Shown: positions 32,535 to 42,757, counted from the first letter of the stretch. The stretch: 64,000 bases of DNA from Enterococcus faecalis 13-SD-W-01 (GCA_000415185.1 KE351671.1:1-64000), one strand, 5' to 3'. Program-made: numbers and translations. Notes: generated from the letters alone by a model not told the origin.

Positions 32535-33185
32535 TTATTTAAAATAATAGTTTGTCAGTTCAAGCGCATTTCGTTCCATCAAGCACTTGCCGTATTCATC
32601 CAAACGCGCGGAAGTGATGTCACTTTTATTTGCAAATTCCAAGATTTTCGCGATTTGGTTGTCTACGTCTGCTTTGTTCAACTCTTCTAACCAAAAATGT
32701 ACATCTAAATAATAGTGATCTTCAAATATATATAAATTGGTCCAAGCTGATTCCAATTCTACGTCTTTTGCTAATTGCACCATTTGCTCGAAGTCATCAA
32801 AAATAAATACAGCTTCTTTCTCTGGCGCTTCAGGAATTTTCGCTTTTTCTTCCGTTTCTTCGCTATCCATCAACTGACGGCGCAAAAACTCGCTTACTTC
32901 TTCTGGGTCTCCTGCGAAATCACCAGATTGTGCCAGCTCTTCGTCAGGCAGATTCTTGCTGATGAACAACTCCAAGCCGTCTCCTTTTGGCAAAACTTGG
33001 AAAGTCACAGCTTCGCTTCCTCGGAACTCTTCTTCGATATCCACTTCTTCTAAAATACTATAAAAGAAGGTTTCGATTTCTTTATGATTGCCTAACAAGT
33101 CCAAGAAAGAAATACCTCTTTCTGCCAAGTCCTCATTACCGATCACTACTCGAATCGTATTTTCATTGATATGTTCCATTTCCAT
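32535..33185 (-). CDS. mecA: Adaptor protein MecA
   Basis: Adaptor that brings substrates (ComK, ComX-type or others) to ClpCP. The 216 residues begin MEMEHINENTIRVVIGNEDL with the conserved GISFLDLLGN, then an acidic linker (about 100-130, rich in E and K), and a C-terminal domain with VFIFDDFEQMVQLAKDV and YLDVHFWLEE. The start at 33185 follows GTGAGGTGTAGCAAA. It lies between spx and coiA, the usual order. Whether it acts on a competence regulator here is unclear, given the broken coiA next to it. Confidence 0.95.
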   Translation of the reverse strand: MEMEHINENTIRVVIGNEDLAERGISFLDLLGNHKEIETFFYSILEEVDIEEEFRGSEAVTFQVLPKGDGLELFISKNLPDEELAQSGDFAGDPEEVSEFLRRQLMDSEETEEKAKIPEAPEKEAVFIFDDFEQMVQLAKDVELESAWTNLYIFEDHYYLDVHFWLEELNKADVDNQIAKILEFANKSDITSARLDEYGKCLMERNALELTNYYFK

Positions 33186-33350
33186 TTTGCTACACCTCAC
33201 TTTGCCAATCTGGTCAGTATAGGTACATTGTATCGGAAAGCGGATAAATGTAAAGAAAAAACTCGTATGACCATTGGAAATTTAAGACTTCTTGCACTTT
33301 GCCGGAAGTTCTTACATTGATATTTAAAATTCTAGATTCCTTAAATAAAA

Positions 33351-33382
33351 AAGATCAGGAACAGTGTCTGTTCCTGATCTCC
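33351..33382 (-). terminator. Intrinsic terminator of spx
   Basis: AGATCAGGAACA and TGTTCCTGATCT make a perfect 12-base stem with a 5-base loop; a U-rich run follows in the minus-strand transcript. Confidence 0.9.
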
Positions 33383-33392
33383 AGTGATTTTC

Positions 33393-33791
33393 TTATAAAC
33401 CAGCCATCATTTGCGCTTGTCTCAATTCAAGCTGACGCACATCTCTTGGCAAGAAACGACGGATTTCATCTTCATTGAACCCTACTTGCAGACGTTTGTC
33501 GTCGATCATGATCGGACGACGCAGCAAACCTGGATTGTCTTGAACCAATTCTAGTAGGTCTTGCAACGGAAGGTCATCTAGATCCATGTTCAATTTTTGG
33601 AATACTTTTGAACGTGTAGAAATGATTTCTTCTGTTCCATCTTCAGTCATTTGCAAGATTGCTTTTAGTTCTGAACTATTCAATGGTTCAGAAAAAATAT
33701 TGCGTTCTACAAATGGTATTTGATGCTCTTGCAGCCATGCGCGAGCCTTTCTGCAGGAAGTACAGCTTGGGGAAGTATATAGTGTTAACAA
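33393..33791 (-). CDS. spx: Redox-responsive regulator Spx
   Basis: ArsC-fold protein of 132 residues that binds the alpha C-terminal domain of RNA polymerase under disulfide stress. CTSC at residues 10-13 is the redox switch, and [25 protein letters not shown] is the conserved C-terminal core. The start codon is TTG, with GGAG nine bases upstream; no ATG is available. Two candidate promoters are visible upstream: an extended -10 TGTTATAAA about 40 bases before the start and TATAAT at 33866-33871. SpxH at 28704 and MecA next door belong to the proteolytic control network around it. Confidence 0.95.
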   Translation of the reverse strand: MLTLYTSPSCTSCRKARAWLQEHQIPFVERNIFSEPLNSSELKAILQMTEDGTEEIISTRSKVFQKLNMDLDDLPLQDLLELVQDNPGLLRRPIMIDDKRLQVGFNEDEIRRFLPRDVRQLELRQAQMMAGL

Positions 33792-33871
33792 CGTGCACCA
33801 CTCCTTTTCGTGAAATTCATCACACTTTTATAACAGAAGTTTATTTATTACTTCTATCTGTGTCTATTATA

Positions 33872-34430
33872 ACTAATCATATATTAAATTGCTACCTTTT
33901 TTTAGAAAAAAATTAAAAAAAATTAACGTTATCTAAGTTTTATTTTCTTTAATAATAAGGTTTCAAGCTTTTTTACCATTATTAAAAATGAGAAAATTCC
34001 CATCAAAAACCAATCTAAAACATAAATGTAACAACTCAAAAAACTGTCATAGTATTATGGATATTTTCAATTAGTTTACACTTTTTTCTGCGTTGATTAT
34101 GTTTTTTATTCCTTGTATTTTTCAATAACTGACCCTGCGAACATCCATCATTTTAAAAATAGCGCTTACACACCCGCTTGTTTCATTTCTTCTTGCTTCA
34201 ACAGCTAAGTACTGAATGAGAAACATTACAATGTACCTGTAAAATACCGTTATTTTATTTTCATGTAAACTTTTTATAACTGTATCAAAAAACATCAGTT
34301 ATTTACTCCATGTATCCAAAGCAGCTTTTCATAAAAATAACAAATGATCTTTAATCATAATTTTAGTGAAAAAAACTGAAACTTACAAATATTGATTTTA
34401 CGCGCTTGGTGAAATATAGTAATAAAAACC
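33872..34430. other. Gene-free AT-rich interval upstream of spx
   Basis: About 560 bases between the spx promoter region and the HAD gene leader hold no convincing ORF. Scattered features are a TGTAAGCGCTATTT word on the minus strand (near 34158-34171, a poor cre match), several TTGAAA or TTGACA-like boxes on the minus strand, and an ACCTT/AAGGCT hairpin with a T-run at about 34428-34450 on the plus strand. Multiple spx promoters or an unannotated RNA are possible; I cannot resolve either. Confidence 0.4.
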
Positions 34431-34530
34431 TTTATTTATAAGGCTTTTTCCTCTTTTTTTTCTATTTTTTTCGGCTACAATAAATGAGGATTTGTGAAAA
34501 TACAAATGAAAATCGAAAGGCGTGTGACAA

Positions 34531-35244
34531 TTGATCAAAGCAGTTGTGTTTGATGTGGATGATACGATTTACGATCAGCAGCAACCCTTCAAGAATGCGG
34601 TGAAGAAGGTCGTTCCTCTTGTATCCGATGAAGACATGCACCCACTATACATCCGTTTTCGCCATCACAGCGACGAAAACTTCCCCAAAGTAATGGCCGG
34701 CGACTGGACGCTTGAATACATGAGAGCGCACCGTATCAGCCAATCCTTGAAAGATTTAGACTACCCTGCGATCACCGAGGCAGATGGACTGACATTTCAA
34801 AAAATCTATGAAGATGAGCTGGATAATATCTGCATGCATGAAGAAGTACAAAAAACATTGGACTTCTTGAAAGAAAAACAAGTACCAATGGGCATTATCA
34901 CTAACGGACCAACCGACCATCAATCAAAAAAATTGAAACAATTGAAATTAGAAAATTGGATTTTAAAAGAGCATATGCTTATTTCCCAAGCAACAGGCTT
35001 CCAAAAACCAGAAAAAGAAATCTTTCAATTAGCAGAACAGCAATTTGGATTGGTTCCCGAAGAAACACTTTACGTTGGCGATAATTATGAGAATGATGTC
35101 TTAGGCGCAAACAATGCTGGCTGGAAAACACTGTGGTTCAATCACCGCGGACGTACTGCGGACAGCAGCCCTGTACAAGATATTGAGATTCTTTCTTTCG
35201 ATCAATTGCTTGAAACATTCCATGCGATTTTTAATGACGAATAA
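34531..35244 (+). CDS. HAD-family hydrolase (YjjG-like)
   Basis: Phosphatase of the haloacid dehalogenase superfamily, 237 residues. VVFDVDDTIYDQQ (near residue 5) holds the nucleophile DxD motif, IITNGPTDHQ the threonine motif II, and KPEKEIF followed by YVGDNYENDVLGANNAGWKT motifs III and IV. The cap domain between 20 and 90 suggests the C1 subclass, as in nucleotidases such as YjjG. The start codon is TTG with GAAAGGCG upstream. It is monocistronic, with a strong terminator, and divergent from spx across a 700-base gap. Confidence 0.85.
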   Translation: MIKAVVFDVDDTIYDQQQPFKNAVKKVVPLVSDEDMHPLYIRFRHHSDENFPKVMAGDWTLEYMRAHRISQSLKDLDYPAITEADGLTFQKIYEDELDNICMHEEVQKTLDFLKEKQVPMGIITNGPTDHQSKKLKQLKLENWILKEHMLISQATGFQKPEKEIFQLAEQQFGLVPEETLYVGDNYENDVLGANNAGWKTLWFNHRGRTADSSPVQDIEILSFDQLLETFHAIFNDE

Positions 35245-35260
35245 ATTGATTAAACCAAAG

Positions 35261-35296
35261 AAGAACCAGCACTTGAACAAGTGCTGGTTCTTTTTT
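35261..35296. terminator. Terminator between the HAD gene and the SNF2 helicase gene
   Basis: AAGAACCAGCACTT and AAGTGCTGGTTCTT form a perfect stem with a GAAC loop, followed by a T-run; usable from both sides. Confidence 0.9.
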
Positions 35297-35306
35297 GGTT
35301 AGAGGA

Positions 35307-38300
35307 TCATTCAAGTTCCCCGATACTTAAAATCAAACGAATATCTTCTTCTGTCAGTTTATTCATCTGTTCTTCATTTCCTTGGATGACTTTTTGGAAA
35401 AGTTCTCTTTTCTCGTGCTGCAGCGTATCCATTCGTTCTTCAATCGTGCCTTCAGCAATCATCCGCCACACTTCAACAACGTTTTTTTGCCCGATACGAT
35501 GCGCTCTGCCTGCTGCTTGCTCTTCAATGGCTGGATTCCACCACAAGTCGTAAAGGATCACTGTGTCCGCACCAGTCAAGTTCAAACCGGTTCCCCCAGC
35601 TTTCAAAGAAATCAAGAAAACATCTCTTTCCCCTGCATTAAATGCATCCACCATCGCGATACGATCTTTTGGTTTCGTGCTTCCTCGCAAATAAAAGGTC
35701 GACATACCAAGTTCAGCTAGCTCTTCTTCTAAAATAGAAAGCATTCCAGTAAATTGAGAAAACAACAACACTCTGCGGTTGTTCTCTTTTGCTGCTGTCA
35801 ACATATCTTTCACTTGTTCGAGTTTACCAGAACCGCCTTTATAATCCTCGATAAACAAACGCGGATCACAACAGATCTGCCGCAGACGTGTTAAACCTGC
35901 CAAGATACTGATGCGATTTTTCTTGAAGTCTGCTGTATCCATCAAAGAAACTTCTTCCCGCATTTGACGCAGATAAGCAAGATAAACCGTTTTTTGTTCT
36001 TCCGTCAATGCAGAATAAAGATTGGTCTCTGTTTTTTCCGGAAGATCTTTCAATACGCTCTTCTTGTTTCTTCTCAAGACAAACGGACGGATCATTTGGG
36101 CGATTTCTTCCGCTGACATATCTTTGAATCGTGCTCGGCTTGGGAAAAATCCTGGCATGATCGTGGCAAACAATGACCAAAGTTCTTCCAAGTTGTTCTC
36201 GATTGGTGTCCCGCTCAAAGCAAAACGTTGCGGAATCGATAATTCTCGTAAAGACTGCGCTGTTTTGGTCCCGCTGTTTTTGACCATTTGCGCTTCATCT
36301 AAAATCAGATAATCCAATTGCATTTGCTGATATTCTGCAACATCTTGGCGCAAACTTGCATAAGAAGTGATCCAGATATCTGCCTGTTGCGCGAGGAGTT
36401 TTTCTCGTTCATTTTTGTTTCCGTTGACTACTTGGGCATTTAAGGTTGGTGCAAATTTCCGCACTTCCGCTTGCCAATTGTAGATCAAACTTGCTGGAGC
36501 TACGATCAATGCAGATAATTTTTGTTTTTCTTCTTTTTCAGAAAGAAGAAAGGCAATCGTCTGCAATGTTTTCCCCAGACCCATCTCATCCGCTAAGATT
36601 CCGCCAAATTGATAATGACTTAGCATTTTCAGCCATTTGAATCCTTGGACTTGATAGGAACGCAAATCTGCTTGGAGGTCTTTCGGCAATTCCGCTGTGT
36701 ATTCTTCAGGATGAGTCAGGTTATGCACCATTTCCTTAAAAGAATCACTGAAATTCGTTTGACCGCCCTTCAGCTTTTCTTGCAAGATCAATCCTTGATT
36801 TTTCGGCATATGGATCACGCCGCCTTCATCTCGGATCGATTCGCGCAATTGCTGCAGAACTTCACTTGTTTTTTGGAATTCTTCTGAATCAAAAGACAGG
36901 ACTTGTCCATTTTCCAATGTATAAAATGCGTCATTTCGCAATAAACTTCTTAACACTTGATCGATCTCATTTTCATTGATGCCTGTTACATCAAAACGGA
37001 TATCCAGCCAAGAACTGCTTTCTGTTACATCGATCTTCGGCTGATGACGTTGTGCATCTAGATAAAGTTCCCGCAGTTTTTTCCCAATACGGACTTCGCC
37101 AAATTGACGAAAAACAGCTAGTTCTGTGCGGAAAAAGGCGTATAGTCCTTCACCCGCAGGCAATTCTTTTTCATAGCCGGTCTCATTTTTTTGATAAAGA
37201 TACATCTTGAACAGATCACGGACACGTTTTTCTTGCGCATGATCTCTCAATACTTCTTTTGAATCTTCTGGCAGGATCTCATGTTTAGGATCGGTTGAAT
37301 AGATTACATCGCCATATATAAAATCGATTCTGCCTTGGATCTTGCCTTTCACTTTGCGGAAGAAAAAGACAAACGACACAGGTGTATCCGTGATTTTTTC
37401 TTTTACTTCTTCGCTGACTTCGACTTCGCCGATTTCTCCTAATAATGGCAGGACCTCTTTGAAAAGCGAGGAAAGTTCCTCTTTCTTGAATACGATCTGC
37501 GGCTCTTCAAAACGTTTCATCAGCTGCTGGAATGTCAGATAGATTTTTTGCTGTTTTTTATTTACTGTATAAAAAACGCCATCTCGTGCCCCTATTTGAT
37601 AATGGGCAAAAAACAAATCAAAATCAGTTTCTGCTTTCAGCTGATAGTGTTCTTCTTCTTTTGTCACAAGAAAACGCAGTGGTTTGTTCTGGTAAGAAAA
37701 TTGGATGCCCGGATAATTTTGTTCGCCGATTTCTGCCTGCAGATGGGTCGTTTGATTCATTTGTTCCAGGAGAGGCTGCAGCTGTTCCACTGGCAGCAAT
37801 AAATATCGTTTCTCCAATTTGCCTTTCACTTGCAGACCAGAAGTCCCCAGAAGCTGCTGAGTTTGAGCGATTTTACTCAAGTTTTCCAATATTTGCTGGT
37901 CTTCTTTTTGGAAAGCACGATGCGCCAAAGAAAATGTATGCTGTTTGTTGACAGTAAAAGTTCCTTGATCTGTATAATTTTGAAGAAACTCATAGATATT
38001 TTTGACGATATAGCTTTTTCGCGAGGATGCAAGGTAACCGATCCGTAACGAAACAGCCAAGACAGAAAATTCTGGATGGTATTGATTTGTTTCTACTGCT
38101 TCTAAGTGATATTCCAAAATAAATGGTTCGATTTTTGCCGGACGTTTAGCATGAAGCCGGGAAAAACCTTTGATGATCATTTCTCCTTCGCTGACTTTGC
38201 TGGCAGTCTCGGGTAATTGCTGATTTTTTTTCAAGATACGAGAAATATTTTTTTCTCTCAAATATAATTCTGCTGCGACCGTATGCTTGCAATAATGATG

Positions 38301-38495
38301 TTCTCCCCAATAAGGACATTGGCAAAGATCCTCTTCTTTTGCTGTTCCGTCCAAATCGACCATGTACAGTTCGCTGCCTAGGACTTCCGCATGCCACACA
38401 TTCTCTTTTGGATCTGGAACGACCGACAACACTCTTCCTTTGCGTAAATATTCTCGTCCGCGTTCAATTACTTTTTCTGGTATGCTCCATTTCAT
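35307..38495 (-). CDS. SNF2-family helicase with N-terminal SWIM zinc finger
   Basis: Large ATP-dependent DNA translocase of 1062 residues. A SWIM-type zinc finger CQCPYWGEHHYCKH (near residue 58) is followed by a long uncharacterised middle part and the SNF2 core: DEMGLGKTLQT (near 635), DEAQMVKN for the Walker B box, SGTPIENNLEELWSL, and the C-terminal ATPase motif AAGRAHRIGQ (near 1010). Bacterial members act on nucleoprotein complexes such as stalled polymerases or DNA repair intermediates; the specific task is unknown. It begins 14 bases after sbcC on the same strand, so it is probably co-transcribed with sbcD-sbcC. Confidence 0.9.
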   Translation of the reverse strand: MKWSIPEKVIERGREYLRKGRVLSVVPDPKENVWHAEVLGSELYMVDLDGTAKEEDLCQCPYWGEHHYCKHTVAAELYLREKNISRILKKNQQLPETASKVSEGEMIIKGFSRLHAKRPAKIEPFILEYHLEAVETNQYHPEFSVLAVSLRIGYLASSRKSYIVKNIYEFLQNYTDQGTFTVNKQHTFSLAHRAFQKEDQQILENLSKIAQTQQLLGTSGLQVKGKLEKRYLLLPVEQLQPLLEQMNQTTHLQAEIGEQNYPGIQFSYQNKPLRFLVTKEEEHYQLKAETDFDLFFAHYQIGARDGVFYTVNKKQQKIYLTFQQLMKRFEEPQIVFKKEELSSLFKEVLPLLGEIGEVEVSEEVKEKITDTPVSFVFFFRKVKGKIQGRIDFIYGDVIYSTDPKHEILPEDSKEVLRDHAQEKRVRDLFKMYLYQKNETGYEKELPAGEGLYAFFRTELAVFRQFGEVRIGKKLRELYLDAQRHQPKIDVTESSSWLDIRFDVTGINENEIDQVLRSLLRNDAFYTLENGQVLSFDSEEFQKTSEVLQQLRESIRDEGGVIHMPKNQGLILQEKLKGGQTNFSDSFKEMVHNLTHPEEYTAELPKDLQADLRSYQVQGFKWLKMLSHYQFGGILADEMGLGKTLQTIAFLLSEKEEKQKLSALIVAPASLIYNWQAEVRKFAPTLNAQVVNGNKNEREKLLAQQADIWITSYASLRQDVAEYQQMQLDYLILDEAQMVKNSGTKTAQSLRELSIPQRFALSGTPIENNLEELWSLFATIMPGFFPSRARFKDMSAEEIAQMIRPFVLRRNKKSVLKDLPEKTETNLYSALTEEQKTVYLAYLRQMREEVSLMDTADFKKNRISILAGLTRLRQICCDPRLFIEDYKGGSGKLEQVKDMLTAAKENNRRVLLFSQFTGMLSILEEELAELGMSTFYLRGSTKPKDRIAMVDAFNAGERDVFLISLKAGGTGLNLTGADTVILYDLWWNPAIEEQAAGRAHRIGQKNVVEVWRMIAEGTIEERMDTLQHEKRELFQKVIQGNEEQMNKLTEEDIRLILSIGELE

Positions 38496-38509
38496 CGTTG
38501 CGTTCCCTC

Positions 38510-41500
38510 CTATCCAAGATGATAGCGGATCTTGCTTTGTCCGCTGCCTTCTGTATCGATTCTGATTTGTTGCGGAATACGTTCTTTTAATTCTCTCACG
38601 TGACTAATGATTCCAATCATCCTTCCTTGGCTTTCGATAGTCTCAAGCGCTTCGATCGCCATTTCCAATGCTTCTTCATCCAAGGAGCCGAAGCCTTCGT
38701 CAATGAACAAAGCTTCGATCGATACGCCGCCTGCTTGGGACTGGATCACTTCTGCTAGAGCAAGGGCAAGGGACAAAGCTGCGATAAAACTTTCGCCGCC
38801 GGATAGCGTATGGGCGCTTCTTGTCATCCCAGCTTCATCGTCATAGACATTGATCTCAAGGCCAGTGTTTCCTCGATAGCTGCCGATCTCGCCTGCTAAT
38901 TCGAACTGGTAACGATTTTTTGTCAGCTGCTGCAGATGTTCATTTGCTGTTTGAAGCACCTCTGTCAAATATACTTGCAGGACATAGCGTTCTAAACTGA
39001 TTTTTTTGCTGTTTTCGCCGTTGATTACTTGTGAAAGCTGCTGCAATTCGCTTAGCTGTGCTAATTGTTCTTGGCTTTTTTCATAACTTTGGAGAAACGC
39101 ATCTAAAACTTGCTGATTTGCTGCATGGCGTTCTTGCTTTTTGACGATTGCTTCTTGGTATTCTTCGATCTGTTGAGCAATCTGTTCTTTTTCTGTTTCA
39201 AGAGAAGCAAGATCGACTTGTTCGCCCGCAGCTCCGATTTCTTCTAATTGTGCCAAACGAGAAGCAATCACTAAACGTTCTTTTTGATAATTCTGGATCA
39301 GTTCTTGTTTTTTCTTTTGCGTCTCTTCTTGTTCAGCAAACCTCATCATCTCCGAAAAATCATTGAAATAGGTTTGTTCTGCCAAAGCAGCTGATGTTTT
39401 TGTTTCAAGCTGATTTATTTTTTGTTGCAAATCAGCTAGCTGTTTTGCCAAGTTTTCTTGGTTATTTTGATGCAATTGAACATTTTGACGAAGTTTCTCG
39501 CCTTCTTTGGTCAATGTCTCATATTCTTTTTCTGCTGCTGTTATGCTTGTTTCAAGCTGACTTGTCTGACTTTCCAAAGTTTCAGCCTCTACACCATCAA
39601 GCTGCTGGGTCAGCGTGTCTAGTTTTCCTAAGATCCGCTGCTGCTGTTCAGTGATTTTTACTGCTTGTTGCGCCGTTTTGGTTATTTCTTTGTCCAAATC
39701 AGCTGCTTCATCAGCTAGTTCTTTTTTGCGTTTTTGCGCATCTTCCAGCTGTTGCTTTCTTTCTTCTAAAGAGCGTTCGATTTGCTCAAATGCTGGCAGG
39801 ATCTCTGCTGTTTCAACAGCAAAAGCAGTTTGGATCTGCTTTTGCAAGTTCTGCTGCAATTCATCAAAAGCAGACTGACGCTCATTAAAGATTTTCTGCT
39901 GTTCGTCTGCTTCTTGCTGCATCTTTTGCAGGTAAGCAGTACTTTCGCCGACCGCTTGGATCAATTGCTCTATTTCCGATTCTGCTGCCGCAAGTTCTTC
40001 TTCCAGTAAACGAATGTCTGCTTCTTCCACCGGCTCATGGACCGTTTTGGGATGTTCCAACGCACCACAGACAGGACAAGGTTCGCCTGGAATAAGCAGA
40101 AGCTGTAATTTTGCGATTTGCTGTTTGGCCCATTCGCTTTTAAGGTGTTTAACTTTTTCTGTCTGCAAGGAAAGTTTTTCCTGCTTTTCGGCTGCAGCTT
40201 CTTGATGTTTCTGGATATTCTGCTGCGCCGTTTCGATGGCTGTTTCTTCATTTTCCAGCCATTGGTATTCTTTTTCCCACTCTGTTTTCTGGTATTTTAA
40301 TTGTTCATACAACAGTTGATCTGCTTGCAAAGTTTCAGCTTGAGCTAATTGCTCGCTATTTTCTGCCTGTTCTTTTTGGATCAAGAGTTGTTGTTCTTTT
40401 TGCTGTAACCTCTCTTGCTCTGCGTGTTTTTGCTGCGTGTCGATTGCTGCTGATTCTTGTTGCAATGCTTGTTTTTCTTTGACTAAAGGCAGCAGACTTT
40501 GTAAATGCTGTAATTTTCTTGTCTGTTCAGCAAGTGTCTTTCGCATCATTTCCCGTTCAGGCGCTGCTTGCTGCCATTTTTCTAAGGCTTGTCTGTTTTT
40601 TTCGGATAAAGATTCCTGTTCTTGTTGGCTTTGCTGCAGATTTTCATAGTCTTGACGGCTTGTTTGCCAGTACTTTATATCCGCAGCCCATTTTTGTGCA
40701 AATGTATAGTTTTCCAACCATTGTTCCGCTTCTTCTGCTGCTTCTTTCTGCAAGTCTAGTTTTTCTTGTCTTGCTAAAAGTTCTTGTTTTTCTTCCAACT
40801 GAGCATTTAGTGTTTTTCCTTGATAATAGAGAGCTTCGATTTGTTTTTGCTGTTTCTGCAACTTCACCGCTTGTTCTTTTGCCTGTGTTATTTCTGTACG
40901 CAAGATTTCTTGTTCTTGCTGCCAAAAAAGAAGGGTCGCTTCCACTCCTGCAGTCTCCGCAGCTCGTTCGTTTGCTACAGTAAACTGTTTTTGCAAAAGT
41001 GCAAGTTCTTGTTCCAAGTGGTTCAATTCTTTTTGCTTTTGTTTTGCCTGTTCTTTCAGGCGTTCATTGAATTGCTGGAAAATCTGGGTTCCGAAAAGAT
41101 TTCGCAAAACGATTTCTTTTTCTTTACTTGGAGAGATCAAAAAATTCCTGAATTCTCCTTGCGGCAGCAAAACGATTTGTGAAAATTGTTTTGCATCTAA
41201 GTGAAGCAGCTCTGTGACTAGCTGATCGACTTCATTTCTTTTAGTAAACTGCCGTTTTTCTTTTCCATTTTGGTCAAAGACAGTCAAACTGATTTTTGCT
41301 GGTTGTTTTTTTGTCCCTGTTCCTTTTCGTTTCGCTAGTTCTTGTTCTGGTTTTCGAGTGATTTCATAAACGAACTGCTGGTGTTTGAATGAAAAAGTAA
41401 CACTTGTTTCTTCTTCAGGAGTAGCAAACAATGACCGCATTTCTTTTCCAGAACGAAGACGGCCAGAAGTCTCGCCAAATAACGCATAAGTCATCCCGTC

Positions 41501-41632
41501 AAAAATCGTTGTTTTTCCTGCGCCTGTTTTACCGCTGATCAAAAAAAGCGGTGTTTCAGTCAAATCAGAAAAATCAACTGTCTCATCAATAAAGGGACCA
41601 AAATTTTTCAATCGTAATCGTTGAGGTTGCAT
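38510..41632 (-). CDS. sbcC: Exonuclease subunit SbcC (SMC-like ATPase)
   Basis: Rad50-type ATPase of 1040 residues that works with SbcD to cleave hairpins and blocked DNA ends. Walker A is SGKTGAGKTTIFD (near 35). Two very long glutamine- and glutamate-rich coiled coils follow, meeting at the zinc hook CPVCGALEHP (near 510). The ABC signature is LSGGESFIAALSLALALAE and Walker B is FIDEGFGSLDEEAL, both near the C-terminus. The sbcD stop and sbcC start are 6 bases apart, with GGAATGATGACCC between, so coupling is likely. Confidence 0.96.
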   Translation of the reverse strand: MQPQRLRLKNFGPFIDETVDFSDLTETPLFLISGKTGAGKTTIFDGMTYALFGETSGRLRSGKEMRSLFATPEEETSVTFSFKHQQFVYEITRKPEQELAKRKGTGTKKQPAKISLTVFDQNGKEKRQFTKRNEVDQLVTELLHLDAKQFSQIVLLPQGEFRNFLISPSKEKEIVLRNLFGTQIFQQFNERLKEQAKQKQKELNHLEQELALLQKQFTVANERAAETAGVEATLLFWQQEQEILRTEITQAKEQAVKLQKQQKQIEALYYQGKTLNAQLEEKQELLARQEKLDLQKEAAEEAEQWLENYTFAQKWAADIKYWQTSRQDYENLQQSQQEQESLSEKNRQALEKWQQAAPEREMMRKTLAEQTRKLQHLQSLLPLVKEKQALQQESAAIDTQQKHAEQERLQQKEQQLLIQKEQAENSEQLAQAETLQADQLLYEQLKYQKTEWEKEYQWLENEETAIETAQQNIQKHQEAAAEKQEKLSLQTEKVKHLKSEWAKQQIAKLQLLLIPGEPCPVCGALEHPKTVHEPVEEADIRLLEEELAAAESEIEQLIQAVGESTAYLQKMQQEADEQQKIFNERQSAFDELQQNLQKQIQTAFAVETAEILPAFEQIERSLEERKQQLEDAQKRKKELADEAADLDKEITKTAQQAVKITEQQQRILGKLDTLTQQLDGVEAETLESQTSQLETSITAAEKEYETLTKEGEKLRQNVQLHQNNQENLAKQLADLQQKINQLETKTSAALAEQTYFNDFSEMMRFAEQEETQKKKQELIQNYQKERLVIASRLAQLEEIGAAGEQVDLASLETEKEQIAQQIEEYQEAIVKKQERHAANQQVLDAFLQSYEKSQEQLAQLSELQQLSQVINGENSKKISLERYVLQVYLTEVLQTANEHLQQLTKNRYQFELAGEIGSYRGNTGLEINVYDDEAGMTRSAHTLSGGESFIAALSLALALAEVIQSQAGGVSIEALFIDEGFGSLDEEALEMAIEALETIESQGRMIGIISHVRELKERIPQQIRIDTEGSGQSKIRYHLG

Positions 41633-41638
41633 GGGTCA

Positions 41639-42757
41639 TCATTCCGTTTCCATTATTTCTTGCAATGTATCATTTATTTGCTGTTTCTGAGCAGCGGTCA
41701 ATTCTTCTTCCGTTATTTCTTGGAAAAAACGTTCAGCCATGATATGCGGCTCTTCAATGCGCAGATTTTCTCTTTTTTTGGTTATCTGCTGTCTGCCGCT
41801 TGTTCGTTCTACGCCTAAAATCCTTGGGTAGATTGCGCGCAGCTGATTCATCATATTTGGGATAATCGTTCGATCTGTCAAATTGATTTGGATATAACTT
41901 TCCCGATCGATTTTTTGATAAAAATCAGGATCTAACAACTGGCGAAATTCCGCTGTCAGTTCAATCATGTCATACAGCGGTGCTAATTCCCGAAAATCCA
42001 AGATAAGTTCTTCTGTCGTATCCACGATCCAAACGCCTTTTTTCTGGTCAATCTCAGATAATGAAAATTTCAAAGGCGAACCGCTGTATCTTGCATTTTC
42101 TTGCTGCAGCGCTTTTGGATTATGCAGATGACCAAGTGCAGTATACGTAAATGGCGCTAAAACCTCACTTGGTACAGCATCTAATCCGCCAATCTCTATT
42201 TTTGTCTCTGAGTCTGTTTTCGGGCTTCCTGCAACAAAAAAATGACTGACAAGTACTTGTTTTTTATTTTTATCGAATGCTTCTTGCATTTTTTCAACGA
42301 CACGCGGCATTGCCTGTTGGATCGTACGGATCGTTTCGTCTTCAAAGTAGATTCGAGCAGCGATTGGTTCAAAATAAGGCAGTAAGAAAAACTGGGTATC
42401 TTCAAATTCGATTGGCGTAAATGCTTGCGAAAGCTGTGTATGCAAATGGTATTTCGTATAGGCAAACCAAGGAGCCCCCGCAGACAAGCGGATACTGCTG
42501 TCATGATTCCCTGAAATCGCCAAAATCGGAAACTTTTCTTCCAAATTCCAATGGATCATCTGTTGATTGAAAAGTTCTACTGCATCCACAGAAGGCACAC
42601 TGCGATCATAAAGATCACCCGCAATCACGATTGCGTCTGCTTGTTCTTCTTTGGCAATTGCTAAAATATCTGAAATCACCTTTTTTTGATCTTCTAAAAT
42701 ATCATAACCTTGTATCTTTTTTCCAATGTGCCAATCGGCTGTATGTAAAAAACGCAT
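41639..42757 (-). CDS. sbcD: Exonuclease subunit SbcD (Mre11-type nuclease)
   Basis: Metallophosphoesterase nuclease of 372 residues. Motifs in order: MRFLHTADWHIGK, VIAGDLYDR, LAISGNHDS and TALGHLHNP, binding the two metal ions. The C-terminal part is the capping and SbcC-binding region. It is the first gene of sbcD-sbcC-SNF2. GAGGTGAGCGC precedes the ATG. Promoter not clearly seen, though TATAAT lies on the minus strand near 42790. Confidence 0.96.
   Translation of the reverse strand: MRFLHTADWHIGKKIQGYDILEDQKKVISDILAIAKEEQADAIVIAGDLYDRSVPSVDAVELFNQQMIHWNLEEKFPILAISGNHDSSIRLSAGAPWFAYTKYHLHTQLSQAFTPIEFEDTQFFLLPYFEPIAARIYFEDETIRTIQQAMPRVVEKMQEAFDKNKKQVLVSHFFVAGSPKTDSETKIEIGGLDAVPSEVLAPFTYTALGHLHNPKALQQENARYSGSPLKFSLSEIDQKKGVWIVDTTEELILDFRELAPLYDMIELTAEFRQLLDPDFYQKIDRESYIQINLTDRTIIPNMMNQLRAIYPRILGVERTSGRQQITKKRENLRIEEPHIMAERFFQEITEEELTAAQKQQINDTLQEIMETE

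Noticed and set aside
38510-41632. Low-complexity glutamine-rich DNA suggesting a repeat region
   Set aside because: It encodes the coiled coils of SbcC, where such composition is normal.
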